NCBI RefSeq assembly: GCF_910592395.1
Contig: NC_088311.1
Span: forward strand, 684,501 to 748,500
DNA from: Lineus longissimus
Lineage: Eukaryota > Nemertea > Pilidiophora > Heteronemertea > Lineidae
DNA: 64,000 nt
Direction: 5' to 3'
Made by a program: the position numbers and the translations under genes. Below are positions 25,101-37,688 of the stretch, one piece after another. The notes beneath the pieces were generated by a model. The model ran no database searches and was not told where the DNA came from. It saw only the letters and a list, made by a program, of their open reading frames with translations. Position 1 is the first letter of the stretch. Each line of letters starts with the position of its first letter.

Positions 25101-27287
25101 TCCAATACAATGTATGATGGGTCCGATGAGCATGGTTTATACTAGTTCTTGTTGAAGCATGGTCTTCTCGAGTACAGAAGTCCATGTTTGAAGGGACCCT
25201 CGTACTAATTGAGCGATGTTTTACTTTCAGAGGAAATAAGAAGGATATGTCTGCTGCACTAGAATTCCGTCGCCTACTGGGACTCTACAGTCACTTAGTA
25301 GGCAAAGCTAACAGAATGAGTTGCATAGGTCATAGCAACGGTACATTCTTGAATATTCAGACTTGGTGAACCTGTGAACTCATACCCAGGGTTGATATCC
25401 AGCATGGAAATTACTGCTTGATTAACATGCCATACGGCTGTATCGGAAATCACCCATGCAACTCAAAAGGTAACCTACATGTACACAATGTAGTTACCTT
25501 ACCTTAGAAAAAAACTCATGAACTCTGCTTTCCACCTTCTGAACCTGAGAAAAGAAGCCCACCATCACCCTGCTGGCCGAGAACCAGCGACTATACCGGT
25601 ATTTGTGGCAGCTTTTTCAGTACGTGGACAGCTTTAAGGGTGACATAACCAGAATCAATAAACGAAAATACATTATTTGCCGTCTTTACCCAAGTAAGAC
25701 ACTTTGAAAACAAGTCGAATTACTTCTCACTCATAAATGTGTTAATTAATCAAATGGTGACGATGACTCGGTCTTATTCCCACGACCAGGGTATTCAGAC
25801 CATCAGAAAGTGTGACTTCCGAGACGACTTCCGATCTGTGGGGAAACTTCTTGCCTTGCTCTAGATTATTGGTTCAAAAGAGCGCTCTGACGCAAAAGAA
25901 GAGGCGGCCCAAAGTTCCCAGGAACTAAACTTGACATCGTGCAGGCAGATTCATGAGAATTCAGTGGTATGGGCTTACATGTATCAATATCTCGAAGCAG
26001 GCGTGCGTCATCTCTGCGTAGACTTCGCTGACGGAGTCGCTGATGGTTTCGGGAAAGAACTGCATGTGGTGACCCCATTTGTTACCAGCTGATCGTGTTA
26101 TCGAGACCTAGAAACCTCATTTTCTTGAAGGCCTGATTGGATTTATCAAGGGCCTGGTAATGACGCAATGGAAAGTGGGTTAATCCAGAAAGTTCCCAAT
26201 CCGAAGCTGTTGATTACTCTCCTTCGACATACATGAACTCGTCGTCAAAACCTGGCCAGAGAACACAACTGTGCACACGGTTTGACACTCTGCACAATTT
26301 CTCCTTTGTACATTGTTTCTTTCCTTTATAGAAAATAGTTGAATGGTTTCTGTTCTTTGGCTTATCCACGATATCAGTTACATTTGTTTACTGGCCTAAA
26401 GTCACACATTTTTAATAAATGCAATCAAAATATCACATTGAGATTTCGATATCTGCTCACCAAAAAATAGAAAAGCCATTCATGACAGTTCCTAGAGTAT
26501 CACCAAGTATGGATTCTAATCTATACTTGGTATTATGCATAATACATGTAATAAGAACGGAAACAACCTCACATTAAAGTAAGATTGTGTTAAAAGTGAT
26601 GGCACTCATTATGCTGAAGACCCCCTGTTCAAAAGATGGCCACCACTAAATAGATTCTTCACTCTCTAAATATGCCACCAACCTTAAACAGTCTTGACCG
26701 TTTAGCGCCTATTTGATACAAATAAGAAAACACATTTAAAACTTTGTGATAACATTTTGATATTTTTGGCTTTTTGAGCTGAAAGCAGAAGACTCCGAAT
26801 CGGCTACTTTGATGAACTTAACCTCCAGAACTGTGATGAACAAGATCACCGTTTGTTCGGACATGCATGGTATGTCAAGTCAAATTTTTTTCCCGCTGAA
26901 TCTGATCAGGGATCAATTTGTCTGAATTGGAAATCATAATTCTGGCGTCAAATTCACCAAAGAGGCCGCCCGACAGTGACCTTTTTTGAAGGTCACGATG
27001 ATGCTATAGAGACTGATCTTATCCCGTTTGCTCTGTGTTCTATCATTCTCCAAGTGGCTGAATCATCAACAAGAGGTGACTCAGCCACCCACACTTTGCT
27101 TTATCCAGCCTTGACCAGTTTCAACGCACCCGGTTGGCGAGGTACGCCGATGAGGTCACTAAACCAGGTTATAATCAGGTCTAAGTGACAGATAATCAAT
27201 AGTTTTCCTGCAAAACACTTGACATTTCTGCCAAATCACAGTTGCACTTCCCCAAGCAAGCACAGTAAACTAGGTCACTTGCTGAGA
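22126..27287. other. Gene-poor interval between MTFR and SoxF
   Basis: About 5.2 kb with only short unrecognised open frames and no RNA gene that I can identify. A small hairpin lies at 25467-25500 (aaggtaacctacat pairing with atgtagttacctt). The right end should include the SoxF 3' UTR; an ATTAAA on the minus strand near 26412 is one possible end. Such wide flanks are common around developmental transcription factors and may hold enhancers, which cannot be seen from one sequence. Confidence 0.55.
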
Positions 27288-30200
27288 TCAGCAATACCTG
27301 GTCTTTGTCAGCGCCGAGATCAGACAGGAACCACCGTCGTCGATGTCGTAATTGTCACTGTAACCCTCAGGGTTGTACATTGTAAATGATTCATCGTCAT
27401 AGTTACTGCTTTGATTATAAACCATTGGATTCTGAGGAACTTTCGCATTGTCATCCTGGCATGACGGCATGTTGTATTGATAAGTTTGAGGCATGACCTG
27501 ACTGAAATTGTCCAATCCGAAGTATTGATCAAATTCCTTTTTGTCTACGTCATCGAGTTGTTCCGCTGTTGAAAACTGTTGTAATACTGTCAGATCAGGG
27601 GTATTCGTATACGTACTATCCTGTGATGATGTCATATCGAAGGTGTTGTGGCTTTGACCCTGTTTTGAGCAACTGACTTGGGTGAGATCTCCGTTACCTT
27701 GGTGATAATTTGCTGGCATACTCACTGTCCGCCGATACGTCATCTGGTCGTGTGCCTCCATCTTGGGTGTCGTCTGCACAGTGGATGTCTTCTGCATGGC
27801 ATTCTGCATGGACAGACGTGTAGATGTCAGGAGGGTAGGGCTGGAGACGAGGGCTCTCAATGTGACAAGGTTCTCTGATGAGGTCGTCAGATTGGTGCTG
27901 GTGGGTGTGTACACCCGACTGAAGGAAGTTGGGGTTCGCTTAGAGCCGAACATGCGTAGGAGGTCGCTCACCGGTGGTGACTTCTTTTGGGCAGATGGGA
28001 ATTGGAAGAAGTTGTCTTTGCGTTCCATCGGTGACATCTCAGGTGTGAGCAGCCCAGCTATGCCTGGAAGCTTCTCCAAGGCCCGACTCTGGCACCTCTG
28101 CTGGACGTCTGGGTTAGGGCTCGTGCACGGGGATGACTCTGGCGTAAGCATGGTGGACCCCATGCTTGGACTGTATTCCTCTTTCACCATGATGCTAGGG
28201 GAAGGGACGGGACCTTTTGATTCGACCTTGCTTGACATCCGCCTGGACACTCTCTTTGGATGCTTTCGTCTGCGAGGCCTGTATTTGTAGTCGGGGTGAT
28301 CTTGGATGTGCTGCAGGCGAATCTGCTCAGCTTCCTCTATGAACGGCCTCTTGTCTACGATATTTAGGTTGCGCCACTTCTGACCTGTAACGAAAGAAAT
28401 GGCAGACATGACAGCACCACCATCAATTTTGTAGCAACTTATAATACGACCACCTGCTTCCTGTAAGGACAAAAGAAAACCATGAAATAGATTCAAGATG
28501 GCTGCCGTCGACGCCATATTAGATCGGTAAATGTATTGCTTTTGACTGAAGTGGTTAATTTATTCCGTTTTGGTGTTGACTTTTTTGGCTTCGATTAAGT
28601 TTGATATGCTATCGATTCATCTGAGATAGATCACGTCGAGTGTGGGTGTCCTGGTGACACGCAGAGCTTGTTGACTTGGTGTAATCACTCCCGGAATCAA
28701 GTCATTAAGGCTTGAGTGGTTTGGACGAGGACCAGTGCAGTTTTCCTGGCATGTTTTCCCAGGCCTGATGGCGCAGAGAAGTCATCCATGTGACGAATGT
28801 GGAAATTCATACAGGAAATGATCAGGGGAAGTGTTGCACAACTTTCGCAAATCTTGCGATATCTCATGCTGCAATATTGCATAAATGTACGAAGGACTGG
28901 TGCTTGTCGTTTATCATCATTTTTCTAGAATCAATAAAACATCCACTTTTGAAGCAGTGCAAGTTCGGCCCATCTTCCTCTAAACACAGAACCAGAGTAG
29001 GCGGCGTGTGGGAGACGATTCTTGACCTCTCTTACAAGCGCACTGTACAGATCGAGAGTATATCTGATATATATCAACGATTGCTTGCCAACATTTAGAT
29101 TGAGTTAACCCGGCCACTTGTCGGTAGGGGCCTGCCTGTAATGTCCTTATTTCTCAACTCGATCGATTAAAGTACAAGCCAAGATAAGCAATGCCAGCAC
29201 TTAGTCCAGATCTGAAAAGCAGCCTGCCATGCCATGAAGCGCACCCACAACATACTTCTTTTGACTACAGCTTCAAGACACGAAATGGGTCACCAAATTC
29301 TTAACAGAAACATGAAGCAAAGTAGCTTTTTCTGGGTGGATACTTAATTGCTTGCTGGCTTGTTTCCTTCCCGCCTACATCACCACTGATTAACACTGAT
29401 TATAGGGTCTGGTACCATTTCCGTGAGCCACAGGTTTCCCGATACTGAGCACACGGTTACCAGCTGACTGCCCAACTGCATCGACGGAGCGTTCTGCCCG
29501 CCGGGTTTATCGAATGATCTATCATCACCAGACACGTCAACATCATCATGCACCTGCATAGTTTGTTGATGTACCGTCAACTACAATGACGAAGACTTGA
29601 ATTATGACACTTGTTTGTTGATAATACTATGACAGACCTACATGTAATTTAAGACGAATGTCTAGAGGTTCTCTTCATAGCGGAGTTCAATAGCAAATTG
29701 CCCGAAGAAGTGACAGTTCACCAACCGAGTCAGTTTTATGCTCCTCCCCTCGCTCGCGCACGACCGTGAGCTCGGTAAGTGCCGAGTGAATGGCCCTTGA
29801 GCGCAGGATTGGGCAACGTTGGCTTGCTGGGCATAAAAAGAACAGTAAGAAATTTGCAGAAACCAACTGTTAGTTCAATAATTCCATGCGAATGCTGAAC
29901 ATGTGACACTATTTTGGAGGAAACATGCATAATGCAGTCATTTAGTAGTATGACCTCTGCCATTAACTGCTCTCATTAAGCTATTTTCGCCAAAGTGGCA
30001 GATCTGGGGCTCAGAATGTGGTCATATGCCTTCGTTTCCTAGAACTCAGCAGCATCCGGGTGTTTTTCATTGCTTAATTGATACCATAAGCATCCACATG
30101 GCAGTTGACAAGCGGACTTGTCACATGGTTGGGCTATTTATATCTTTCTGTGGGAGGACAAACTTTGGCCCCATCTTTTTTATCTCATCATCAGCTGAGC

Positions 30201-32336
30201 AGATGAGTAAGCACTTGTAAAAGTGCTTTCCTGCTTTTTCCAAGACTTCTAAGGTTACGTCGGTTCTAGTTTCGTCAGAGACTCTTGCCCACATGAAGCT
30301 CCCGATTGGCATGCAAACCAAAATGCTTTCATGCTTTATTAAGTTACCAGTATAAAGATTTTATGCTCTGCACATCAAGCAAGTGACGAATTCTGTATCA
30401 AATGGTTATAAACTATATTTAAAGCAAGTTTCCACTCCCACGGGAAACTGTCTGCACAACCCCACATCCCCTGGGCATGGTTGCACCGTATGGTGTCAAT
30501 TTTTCTTGATTCCTCGTCGTCTTGCTTTACCACTAATATGAAAAGAATTTCCACCAGAGCAACAGGAGACGTCAGTGCCAACGTGACACCAACCTCGTCC
30601 AAGTCATCTTACCTGAGGAATGTGAGTTACATTTATATGTATTTTCAATAGGAGTTCGCAGAAGTCGTGAGCTTGGGTCCAGGGTAATAGGGTAATGGTT
30701 CCCCCACTCAGAGCTCTGTGATATGTAGGTTATCATCGGACGGGTTAAAGGCGACTTTCCGGAGTCTTTCCGGTTGCCGCACGTCTTCGTGACTTTAGTT
30801 TCATAGTCATGGATACTTGAAGCGGCCTGTCTCGTCTGCTTAGTACACGTGGCCGGCCTTATTGTAAGAGTGCATTGCAAACTTATTTGTCGATATGAAA
30901 TGATATTTGCCCGACTCGGCCATCTGACTTCCAAGTTTGTTATTAACTTAGCCACCTGTCACCTAGATTAATCAGCCCTCTGACCTGTCGTTCATAAGGG
31001 CGAACGCACACGAAGGACAGATTTGACCAATTTCTGACTCAAGTCGAAGTCTTTTTTCTTGACTAACACTTGGCTACTTGTTCCGTCGCCAAATTTGTCA
31101 AATTATAAATTTATAACTGGCCTGGATGACGCATGCAAGGCCGGAGAAGCGAACATTTACCCACTGATTTCCTCAGGATGGGATGACGTCATCATAATTG
31201 TGTCATCAAACTTGTCATGAAGGCCATGCTTCTACAGTTTTACTGGCCTTCGTGATATGTAGGCCCAGTTGTAAATCTTCACCCTTTCCAACTGAAAACC
31301 ATTTTGCAAAATTTTCAATTTATAGATATGGCCCACGTCATCTAATACATGTACATTCCAACCAACTTTACCCGACTGCTGATGGCACGTTGATACGATC
31401 CAATTTTCAAGGTAAAATTCCTTCTCCGCCTTCATCTTGTAACCATGCAGAAGGCAACCTGTTTGCCCTGATTAGCAAGCCAGGTAGGTTTCTGCTGTGT
31501 CGAGCTGTGAAACAACTCAACTGCCAACGTATACATTCTTAGAGAAACCAAGACATGCATTGCAAAGGAACCTCCTGCAAAAACTCTTGACGGTAATACA
31601 TGGTAGGCAAAAGTATGATAAAACGTGGTAATAAGAAGTAAAGGCATCAATGGAAGTGTATTGTACGCGCCGGTCACCGATCCAAAGGTTGACCGCGCTC
31701 AACGTTGCTTAACTTTCACTCTGGGGCCAACGCGCCAACCACTGGGCCATAAAGGAATTTCCTCATGGCCGGCGGGTTAAGCCGTGCCATATACCTGGGG
31801 GTTCTATACAGGAAGTGAGAACTAAGAAAGGCATCAATAAAAAAATTGTTGCCAAAACTATGATATTTGCTGAGAAAGTTTTGAATGACCAATACCACCT
31901 CTTGTCTTTAACTTGCTGATTCGTCTGATGATGGAAGTGATCACGATAGATTGCCAGCAGGGCCATCATGATCGTGAAGGCCAAGTGAAGAAAGAGATCA
32001 TTACTTACCTAGCATCTTGCTAAGATCAGCATTGTGTATATCAGGATTCTGTGAAGCCAGCCTCTTTCGCTCTGACTTTGCCCAAACCATGAATGCATTC
32101 ATGGGTCGTCTGACGTGGTCCTCTCCCCTGCGTGTCCGTCTTCCGTCGATGGAGCAAGCTCTCATTCCCGCCATCATCCAGCGAGCATGCCGCGACTCCT
32201 GTGTCGTGTAAGGGGCAATATCGTCCATGTGACTTGGTCCAGCCATCCGCTCAAGTTCACTGCTAAGTGAGTCAGTCATTTGGCCACAAGTTAAATCTAA
32301 ATCGCAATCCATTTCGTTCATAAGTTCTTCTCCCAT
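27288..32336 (-). CDS. SoxF-group HMG-box transcription factor (Sox7/17/18 type)
   Basis: Two exons, 32009-32336 (ATG) and 27288-28384 (TGA), join in frame to 474 aa. SoxF proteins bind AACAAT-like DNA and control endoderm, vascular and other fates, in part with beta-catenin. The HMG box spans about residues 76-152: [20 protein letters not shown], then [14 protein letters not shown] at the splice, then [19 protein letters not shown], then [17 protein letters not shown]. Near the C-terminus, [13 protein letters not shown] matches the conserved SoxF motif (DEFDQYL type) implicated in beta-catenin binding. The middle is Ser/Thr/Pro-rich, as in family members. An upstream in-frame TTG (32453) has no ATG, so I start at 32336, [10 protein letters not shown]. 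The 3.6-kb intron splits the HMG box. Confidence 0.95.
28385..32008 (-). other. SoxF intron inside the HMG box
   Basis: Donor G|gtaagtaa at 32008 and acceptor cgttacag at 28385. The intron of 3.6 kb contains no recognised gene. The unspliced frame running upstream of exon 2 (to an ATG at 28517) reads [11 protein letters not shown]... through the acceptor and is not a plausible SoxF N-terminus. A SINE-like piece lies at 31665-31763. Confidence 0.85.
31665..31763 (-). mobile_element. SINE-like element with tRNA-type A box and 5S-rRNA-like core
   Basis: On the minus strand it reads TTTATGGCCCAGTGGTTGGC, GCGTTGGCCCCAGAG, AAGTTAAGCAACGTTGAGCG, then GGTC and TTGGATCGGTGACCGGCG. AAGTTAAGCAACGT..GAGC..GGTC..TTGGAT.GGTGACCG is the internal promoter region of 5S rRNA, and TGGCCCAGTGG resembles a tRNA A box. 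A second related copy is at 33768-33862. It is a fragment of a SINE, not a functional 5S gene (the remaining 5S arms are missing). Confidence 0.7.
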
Positions 32337-33767
32337 CTGCTTCGATTTCCTGATGTAATATATAGAGGCTATCAACGGCTGAACTTTTGAAAATGTCCGA
32401 GCTGCGCTTATGACACTTCTGTGCGCCACGTGAGTCGATTTCACTTCTAGCAATCGGAGAACAGCTGACTGACAAAACTGCCATTTATCTCGGTCAACAC
32501 ATTCTCAGCCAATCAGAATGATTTCACTCTCAGATTGACATGACCTACTCTGATAGAGCTTCATGCAAATTGATAACATCGCCTAGGTAGGCTTATAAAG
32601 TTTCGGTAATAATTCCCGGTACCTTGATTTATATTTATGTAATCTTATTTTACCATTGCCTTGTGACCTCAAGTCATCTAAACACTTCTGCAAACATTTT
32701 CAACGATTTTGAAAGTAAAACCACTTGAGAAGTAAAAGCATGGCCATGACATCTGATGGACTTCATAAACCCACCCAAAGAAAATAAAATCATCGCTACA
32801 TCGATATACAATGTACAACTGAGACGCAACAGATAGTATGCAGTCTGAACCACCATCACGAACATCAAGGAATAAACGTCTTTGCACTTTTAAAGGGAAC
32901 TGCCCGGGAAAAAAGGGGAGTTTTGCACGGCCCGGTCAAAACCTTAGGCGGGAATAAGGTTTCATTGATAAATATAAGGAGTTTCAAGGCCCCCAAATCA
33001 CTTGTAAGGTTCAATAGATACTAGCCTTTCATTGGTTTACCGTTTGCGTATCATTTACATACTCTCATTTTGAAAAATATGACAATATTTACGATCACGT
33101 TATTGATTTTTGCAACATTTTCGGTAACGCGCCCCTTGCGGATCTGTAAGGTATCATTCGGATGCTTGAAAAATGCTTCGTCTCGTCGATTCGCTCGCGG
33201 ATAAACGCATCAGGTTGACTGCAGCAACTTTTAATTGTTGGAGACAGAGAAGGAAGGAATATGATTATCAGTTTGATGAAAACTTTGCAAAGTTTCTTCT
33301 TGGGACTCGAAATCCATACTACTATTCTCTCCATTTTCCATTTTCTCCTCTCTCCAACTCACTACTATCGCTATTGACTGCGTAACATACACTAACATTC
33401 TTTCGCTATCATTGCTAACTTCATTTACTAGAACACTGGCCTCTTTGTAGCCGATTATGTAACCCATAGTGGAAACACCTGACAGCGCCGCCCGGCATGA
33501 TCCACGTGCTGCTGGCATATTTATAACTCATAGTAAATAAGGTTGTAAAAATATGCAAATGAGATGCCGTATATGGAAACCATGACGTCACTAAGCAGTT
33601 CTTATTTCTGCTACGGGTGACGCTGTTGCTTGCTTCTGGAGGCGCTATTCAACCTCTTTAAGGTTTCCACTTTGACCCCCTGGTGGCCAAGTCAAGAATC
33701 AGATCGGCACAGTAAAGTTGCTTTGCAGTGATGTCACGTCCCAGCAAAGATTGTTCCGTAGTTACAT

Positions 33768-33862
33768 GATTTCCGTTATGGTCCAGTGGTCGGAGTTGGG
33801 CCCAGAGCTGGAAGTGAAGCAACGTTGAGCTCGGTCATGGACGGGTGACCCGCCTCGTAAAA
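33768..33862 (+). mobile_element. SINE-like element, second copy (5S-rRNA-like)
   Basis: Plus-strand copy of the element at 31665-31763: ttccgttatggtccagtgg, gttgggcccagagctggaag, tgaagcaacgttgagctcgg, tcatggacgggtgacccgcc. The two copies agree across about 90 bases with scattered changes. Imperfect repeats of about 30 bp follow it. Confidence 0.7.
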
Positions 33863-35982
33863 TACAAAGGTGCTTTGCAATGAGGTGATATCTCAGTAAA
33901 GATGCTTTGCAGTGAGCTAATATCTCAGTGAAGATCCTCTGCCCCTAAGATCTTCACTTGGTGCTTTACTGTGTCATGGCTCATTTGCCAAATAAGGAGA
34001 TTGTGGTGGTAATGCCAGGGTAATATTCCGCTCTGTATTTCATGTTGAATCTATCATGTCAGCCACGTTTACCTTTGACACAGAGGAGCAATACAACATT
34101 GCAAATTAATTCAATTTTCAAGCGGATGTGATATGATTTGTTTACTTGGGCAAAATCCGGTTACTATTTTGGGTCAGAAATAATTTTGAAGTAATTTGGG
34201 ATTACGATTATATTTTTCACGTGCGTTGAGTGTTTTGGGAGAAAAACGCGTTTTCTTTCATGTGTTAATGGTACTGTGCCTAATTGCCATACTATAGTGC
34301 CTGGTTTAATTCGAGTGGTTTGCCAAGGACGGTGTCCTGGTTCTATTTCCGGGTACAGAATGAGCGATCCTGGCCAAACCTATCCCATCTTACATGCACA
34401 TGTATGTACATGATGCATAATTAAGGTCCCGTGTACCCATTCGTAGTTTCTTAACCTGAGACGGGATGCGAATCCTGAAGGCAACTCGTAAAGCCGTCAT
34501 ACAATATCCATATGACATGAGGATGGAAAGCACTGTGAGAGGTCCTTATACTGTTATATGTCACTCTCTCTTGTAGCTGACTGGTATGGCATGTAAGTCC
34601 AGGATGCCCCTTATCACCTCCCACCAACCACGATCCCGCTGGATCTCGTTATTTTCCCGCCATCGTCATTTTAAAACGAACAAATGGGGCAAACTAGGGT
34701 CGATTTTGGTTGAGGCTGGAGCTAAAAATCCTAGTTTGTTTATTTTGGTGACTGGTACGAGTTATATATAAAGATGTTCAACCACCCATTCCCACTCAAA
34801 CAGTTGATATTACCATGACAAGGGCCCTATACAAAGGAATAATCAATCCTGTGATTCAGGCCTACCCATATGCACTGTTGGTTTTAGAAAGCCTGACCTG
34901 AGAATGTGATAAATCAAACTGGACCATTAATCATGTGAAAAAAGTCCTTTACGAATTGACATTGGCGATATTGACTCGATGTGGACGTAATTAACCGCGG
35001 AAATAATTAGTCGATATTTTTGTCCGTGATTACCGTATTTTGACCAACTTTTACTTTCTTTTTCAGTTTACGTTGTATCTTGTAAATGTATCTTCGTAAA
35101 AGTCTTCTTGGGCGAAAAACCTGTTGATGTCGAGACGGTAAACGAATAAGCTGGGTGTAATAATCTCCAGAGAAGAGACAATTAACATGTAGGCCTACAC
35201 AAAAAAACGTTAGGAAGTTTTTGCAAAGACCCCTAAACGCCAACGCGAACATTAGGCCTATCAGGATGAAACAATTGAACAGATCTTTCGCGCGGGCTTT
35301 TCGCTTTCCGAGAAGTCCCTACTAATATATAGGGACCATGTATGGAGAAGGAGGAGGTGATCGCTGTGTACAGCTGCAGCTTCGACAAAGACTAAAACAG
35401 GTTCCAATGGCACCAATTCGATGACAGACACTATTGGGCCATTCAACACGATGACACAGCGCCAAACCAGCTGCAGCCACTCTCCACACTAGACATCTGG
35501 AGATTCCGTGCGTGGCAAAACACTCATCTCTCACATTCCTTCTCGGTGATGTCACGGTGAAGGTTTCACCATAACCATACCAAACGTCTCCGTGCATTGC
35601 TATCTACAATCAATGCACCTGAAACTGATAATGGTCACATGTCGATAAGAGGTCTCAATTCAAGTACATGTATATCAATGTTGGTTTAATTCTTGACATT
35701 TACTTTTTTAGGTATACTTGATTAGACTCTTGAGCTTTTTCGACGCTCAATGTCAACAACATTCTTTACAATCCCTTCTAGAAATGTCTCATGGAGAGAA
35801 TGGATTAAGGATCTCATGGTCCATGGAATCAACAATGCTGCTGTATTGACCGATATAGAAACAGTATCCAAAAACATTTTTCATCGCGCTTGCCTTTCGT
35901 GTTACTGTAGGCCTACTACGCAATACATGTATTTATTTCTAATTGCCAATTTGTTCCCAGGTAAACGGTTCTCGTGTATGAT

Positions 35983-36326
35983 CTCAAACTCTTCTGCCTT
36001 TGAACGTGGAGGGGTCGAGCCGTAGCAATAATTTCCGTAATCAGGCTACCCATTGTGGTGCACCGTCATCAATAAAAGGGCTGGAAATATTCTCCAGATG
36101 AGCCACATTACTTTCACACGAAGTGTCTCTGTGTCAATGTGCGAAGACCTGTATCGATTCGATTCACATGTGGTTTGGAAATCCCGACGGGAGTTCTGAG
36201 GTGTGTTGTAATAGTGTTGGTCTTTTTCCCTCTCCGTCGCTTGACAGTTGGCCACAATGGGTAGCCTGATTACGGAAATTATTGCGACGGCTCGACCCCT
36301 CCACGTTCAAAGGCAGAAGAGTTTGA
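35983..36326. repeat. Inverted repeat, 75-bp arms, about 190-bp spacer
   Basis: The left arm 35983-36058 (tcaaactcttctgcctttga ... ctacccattgtgg) is reverse-complementary to the right arm 36252-36326 (ccacaatgggtag ... ggcagaagagtttga) with about two differences. The interior has no recognised coding frame. It could be a non-autonomous DNA element or an inverted duplication. Confidence 0.92.
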
Positions 36327-37035
36327 TAGTCCTGAAATATCGACTGATATACCTAATGTACACCATGCGGTATCGGACAAACATCACGGGGTCACCTTGA
36401 CGGGAAAAGAGAGGGGGGAATACATTACGGCATTCGATCAGTGGCTTGCGCAATATAATCTTTAGACAGAGGGATATATAAATATCAAGAAAAAGAAAAT
36501 CGAAACTAGATTTGCTGCACTAAGTTGACCCATTGTTTAAAGGCCACTTCTGGGTTCGATACTGAAACGGCTAAAAAGATCTCATTCCAAAGTTATCGTT
36601 CATCAACCCCTGATAAAGCTGAAGCAGTTCATCATGGTTTAGTTTCTCTTGTTTATGGACCCACGGAGTGTGCTGCTTGACCCCAGGCCAAGTTCATTAA
36701 GTGGATTAGTTAACAAATAAATCTGGAAACTTGGACCTATCCTATACATAGGGCAATATCAGTATCCATTACGTTATAAACGGGTAAAGAGTTTCTGCCT
36801 CTGACTGTTTGGCAGATGGTGGTGGGATTGTTCCCGGTCGCACCACGGTTTAGGTGGAAGCAATGACAGCATGGGATACACGTACTTTTGTACTCGCTCG
36901 ATTGCACATCACTGAGACAAAAAGTACATGCATTCTTGCTGAACTACATCCTTGTGACCATAGGATCATTCGCCATAAACTCCCGCCTCCCCTCGTATGG
37001 TTACTCGTTGTTCCAACAACCTTCACGGCTAAGCT

Positions 37036-37470
37036 GTTTGGTCTCTGATCTGTTCCAACCAGCATGACGGTTCTTGCCTGGTCGATGTTCTAACCACCGT
37101 GGCGGCTCTGCCTGGTCGATGTTCTAACAATCGTGGCGGCTGAGCTGTTTGGTCTCTGATCTGTTCTAACCACCATGACGGTTCTGCCTAATCGATGTTC
37201 TAACAATCGTGGCGGCTCTGCCTGGTCTCTCTTCCAACAACCGTGACGGCTAAGCTGTTTGGTCTCTGATCTGTTCCAACCACCATGATGGTTCTGCCTG
37301 GTCGATGTTCTAACCACCGTGGCGGCTCTGCCCCTGGACTCTCTTCCAACAACCGTGACGGCTAAGCTGTTTGGTCTCTGATCTGTTTCAACCAGCATGA
37401 CGGTTCTGCCTAATCGATGTTCTAACCACCGTGGCGGCTCTGCCTGGTCACAGTTTACCAACCGTGACGG
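37036..37470. repeat. Minisatellite downstream of GPCR 1a
   Basis: Higher-order array of two related half-units: ggcggctctgcctggtcgat gttctaacca(c/t)cgt and gacggctaagctgtttggtc tctgatctgttccaac. Units are imperfect and interleaved. The minus-strand frame of 123 residues across it is a repeat artefact. The array in block 2 is 183 bases shorter. Confidence 0.9.
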
Positions 37471-37688
37471 CTTTATCTCTTTCCATTTCTTACACTAATG
37501 ATTTGGCATCAAGCACTCCTTTCAAAATCGTTTTTACTTTCTTTCTTAAAGATGACATCGCTTGATAAGCATTTTGAATTGTCAAATGAAAGATAGAGGG
37601 AGACACTCGATTACAAGTACATGTAGGTTCTCTCTGGGGGCTCCGGTTTCTTCCTCCAACGTTTCTGTTCTCATCTCTATCTAAGTTA

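Larger units (their letters stand above)
32337..36590. other. SoxF upstream region and interval to GPCR cluster
   Basis: About 4.2 kb with SoxF 5' UTR/promoter DNA at its left end, a SINE-like piece, short repeats near 33870-33960 (variants of gctttgcagtgag.tgatatctcagt) and a long inverted repeat (35983-36326). Open frames up to about 90 residues (for example minus-strand frames around 35261-35597) have no recognisable domain, and I consider them chance. Confidence 0.55.

Noticed and set aside
28385-28517. Frame extension upstream of SoxF exon 2 to an ATG (409-residue frame)
   Set aside because: It runs through a good acceptor (gttacag). Only the part after 28384 aligns to the HMG box, and the first half of the box is in exon 1 at 32009.
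30572-30955. 127-residue minus-strand open frame in the SoxF intron
   Set aside because: No recognisable family or composition of a real protein; sits in an intron on the same strand.
32337-32453. Upstream in-frame extension of SoxF exon 1
   Set aside because: The extension begins at TTG, not ATG, and the added residues have no SoxF likeness; the first ATG is at 32336.
37090-37461. 123-residue minus-strand frame over a minisatellite
   Set aside because: Composed of repeated units with no domain; not frame-conserved in the sister array.
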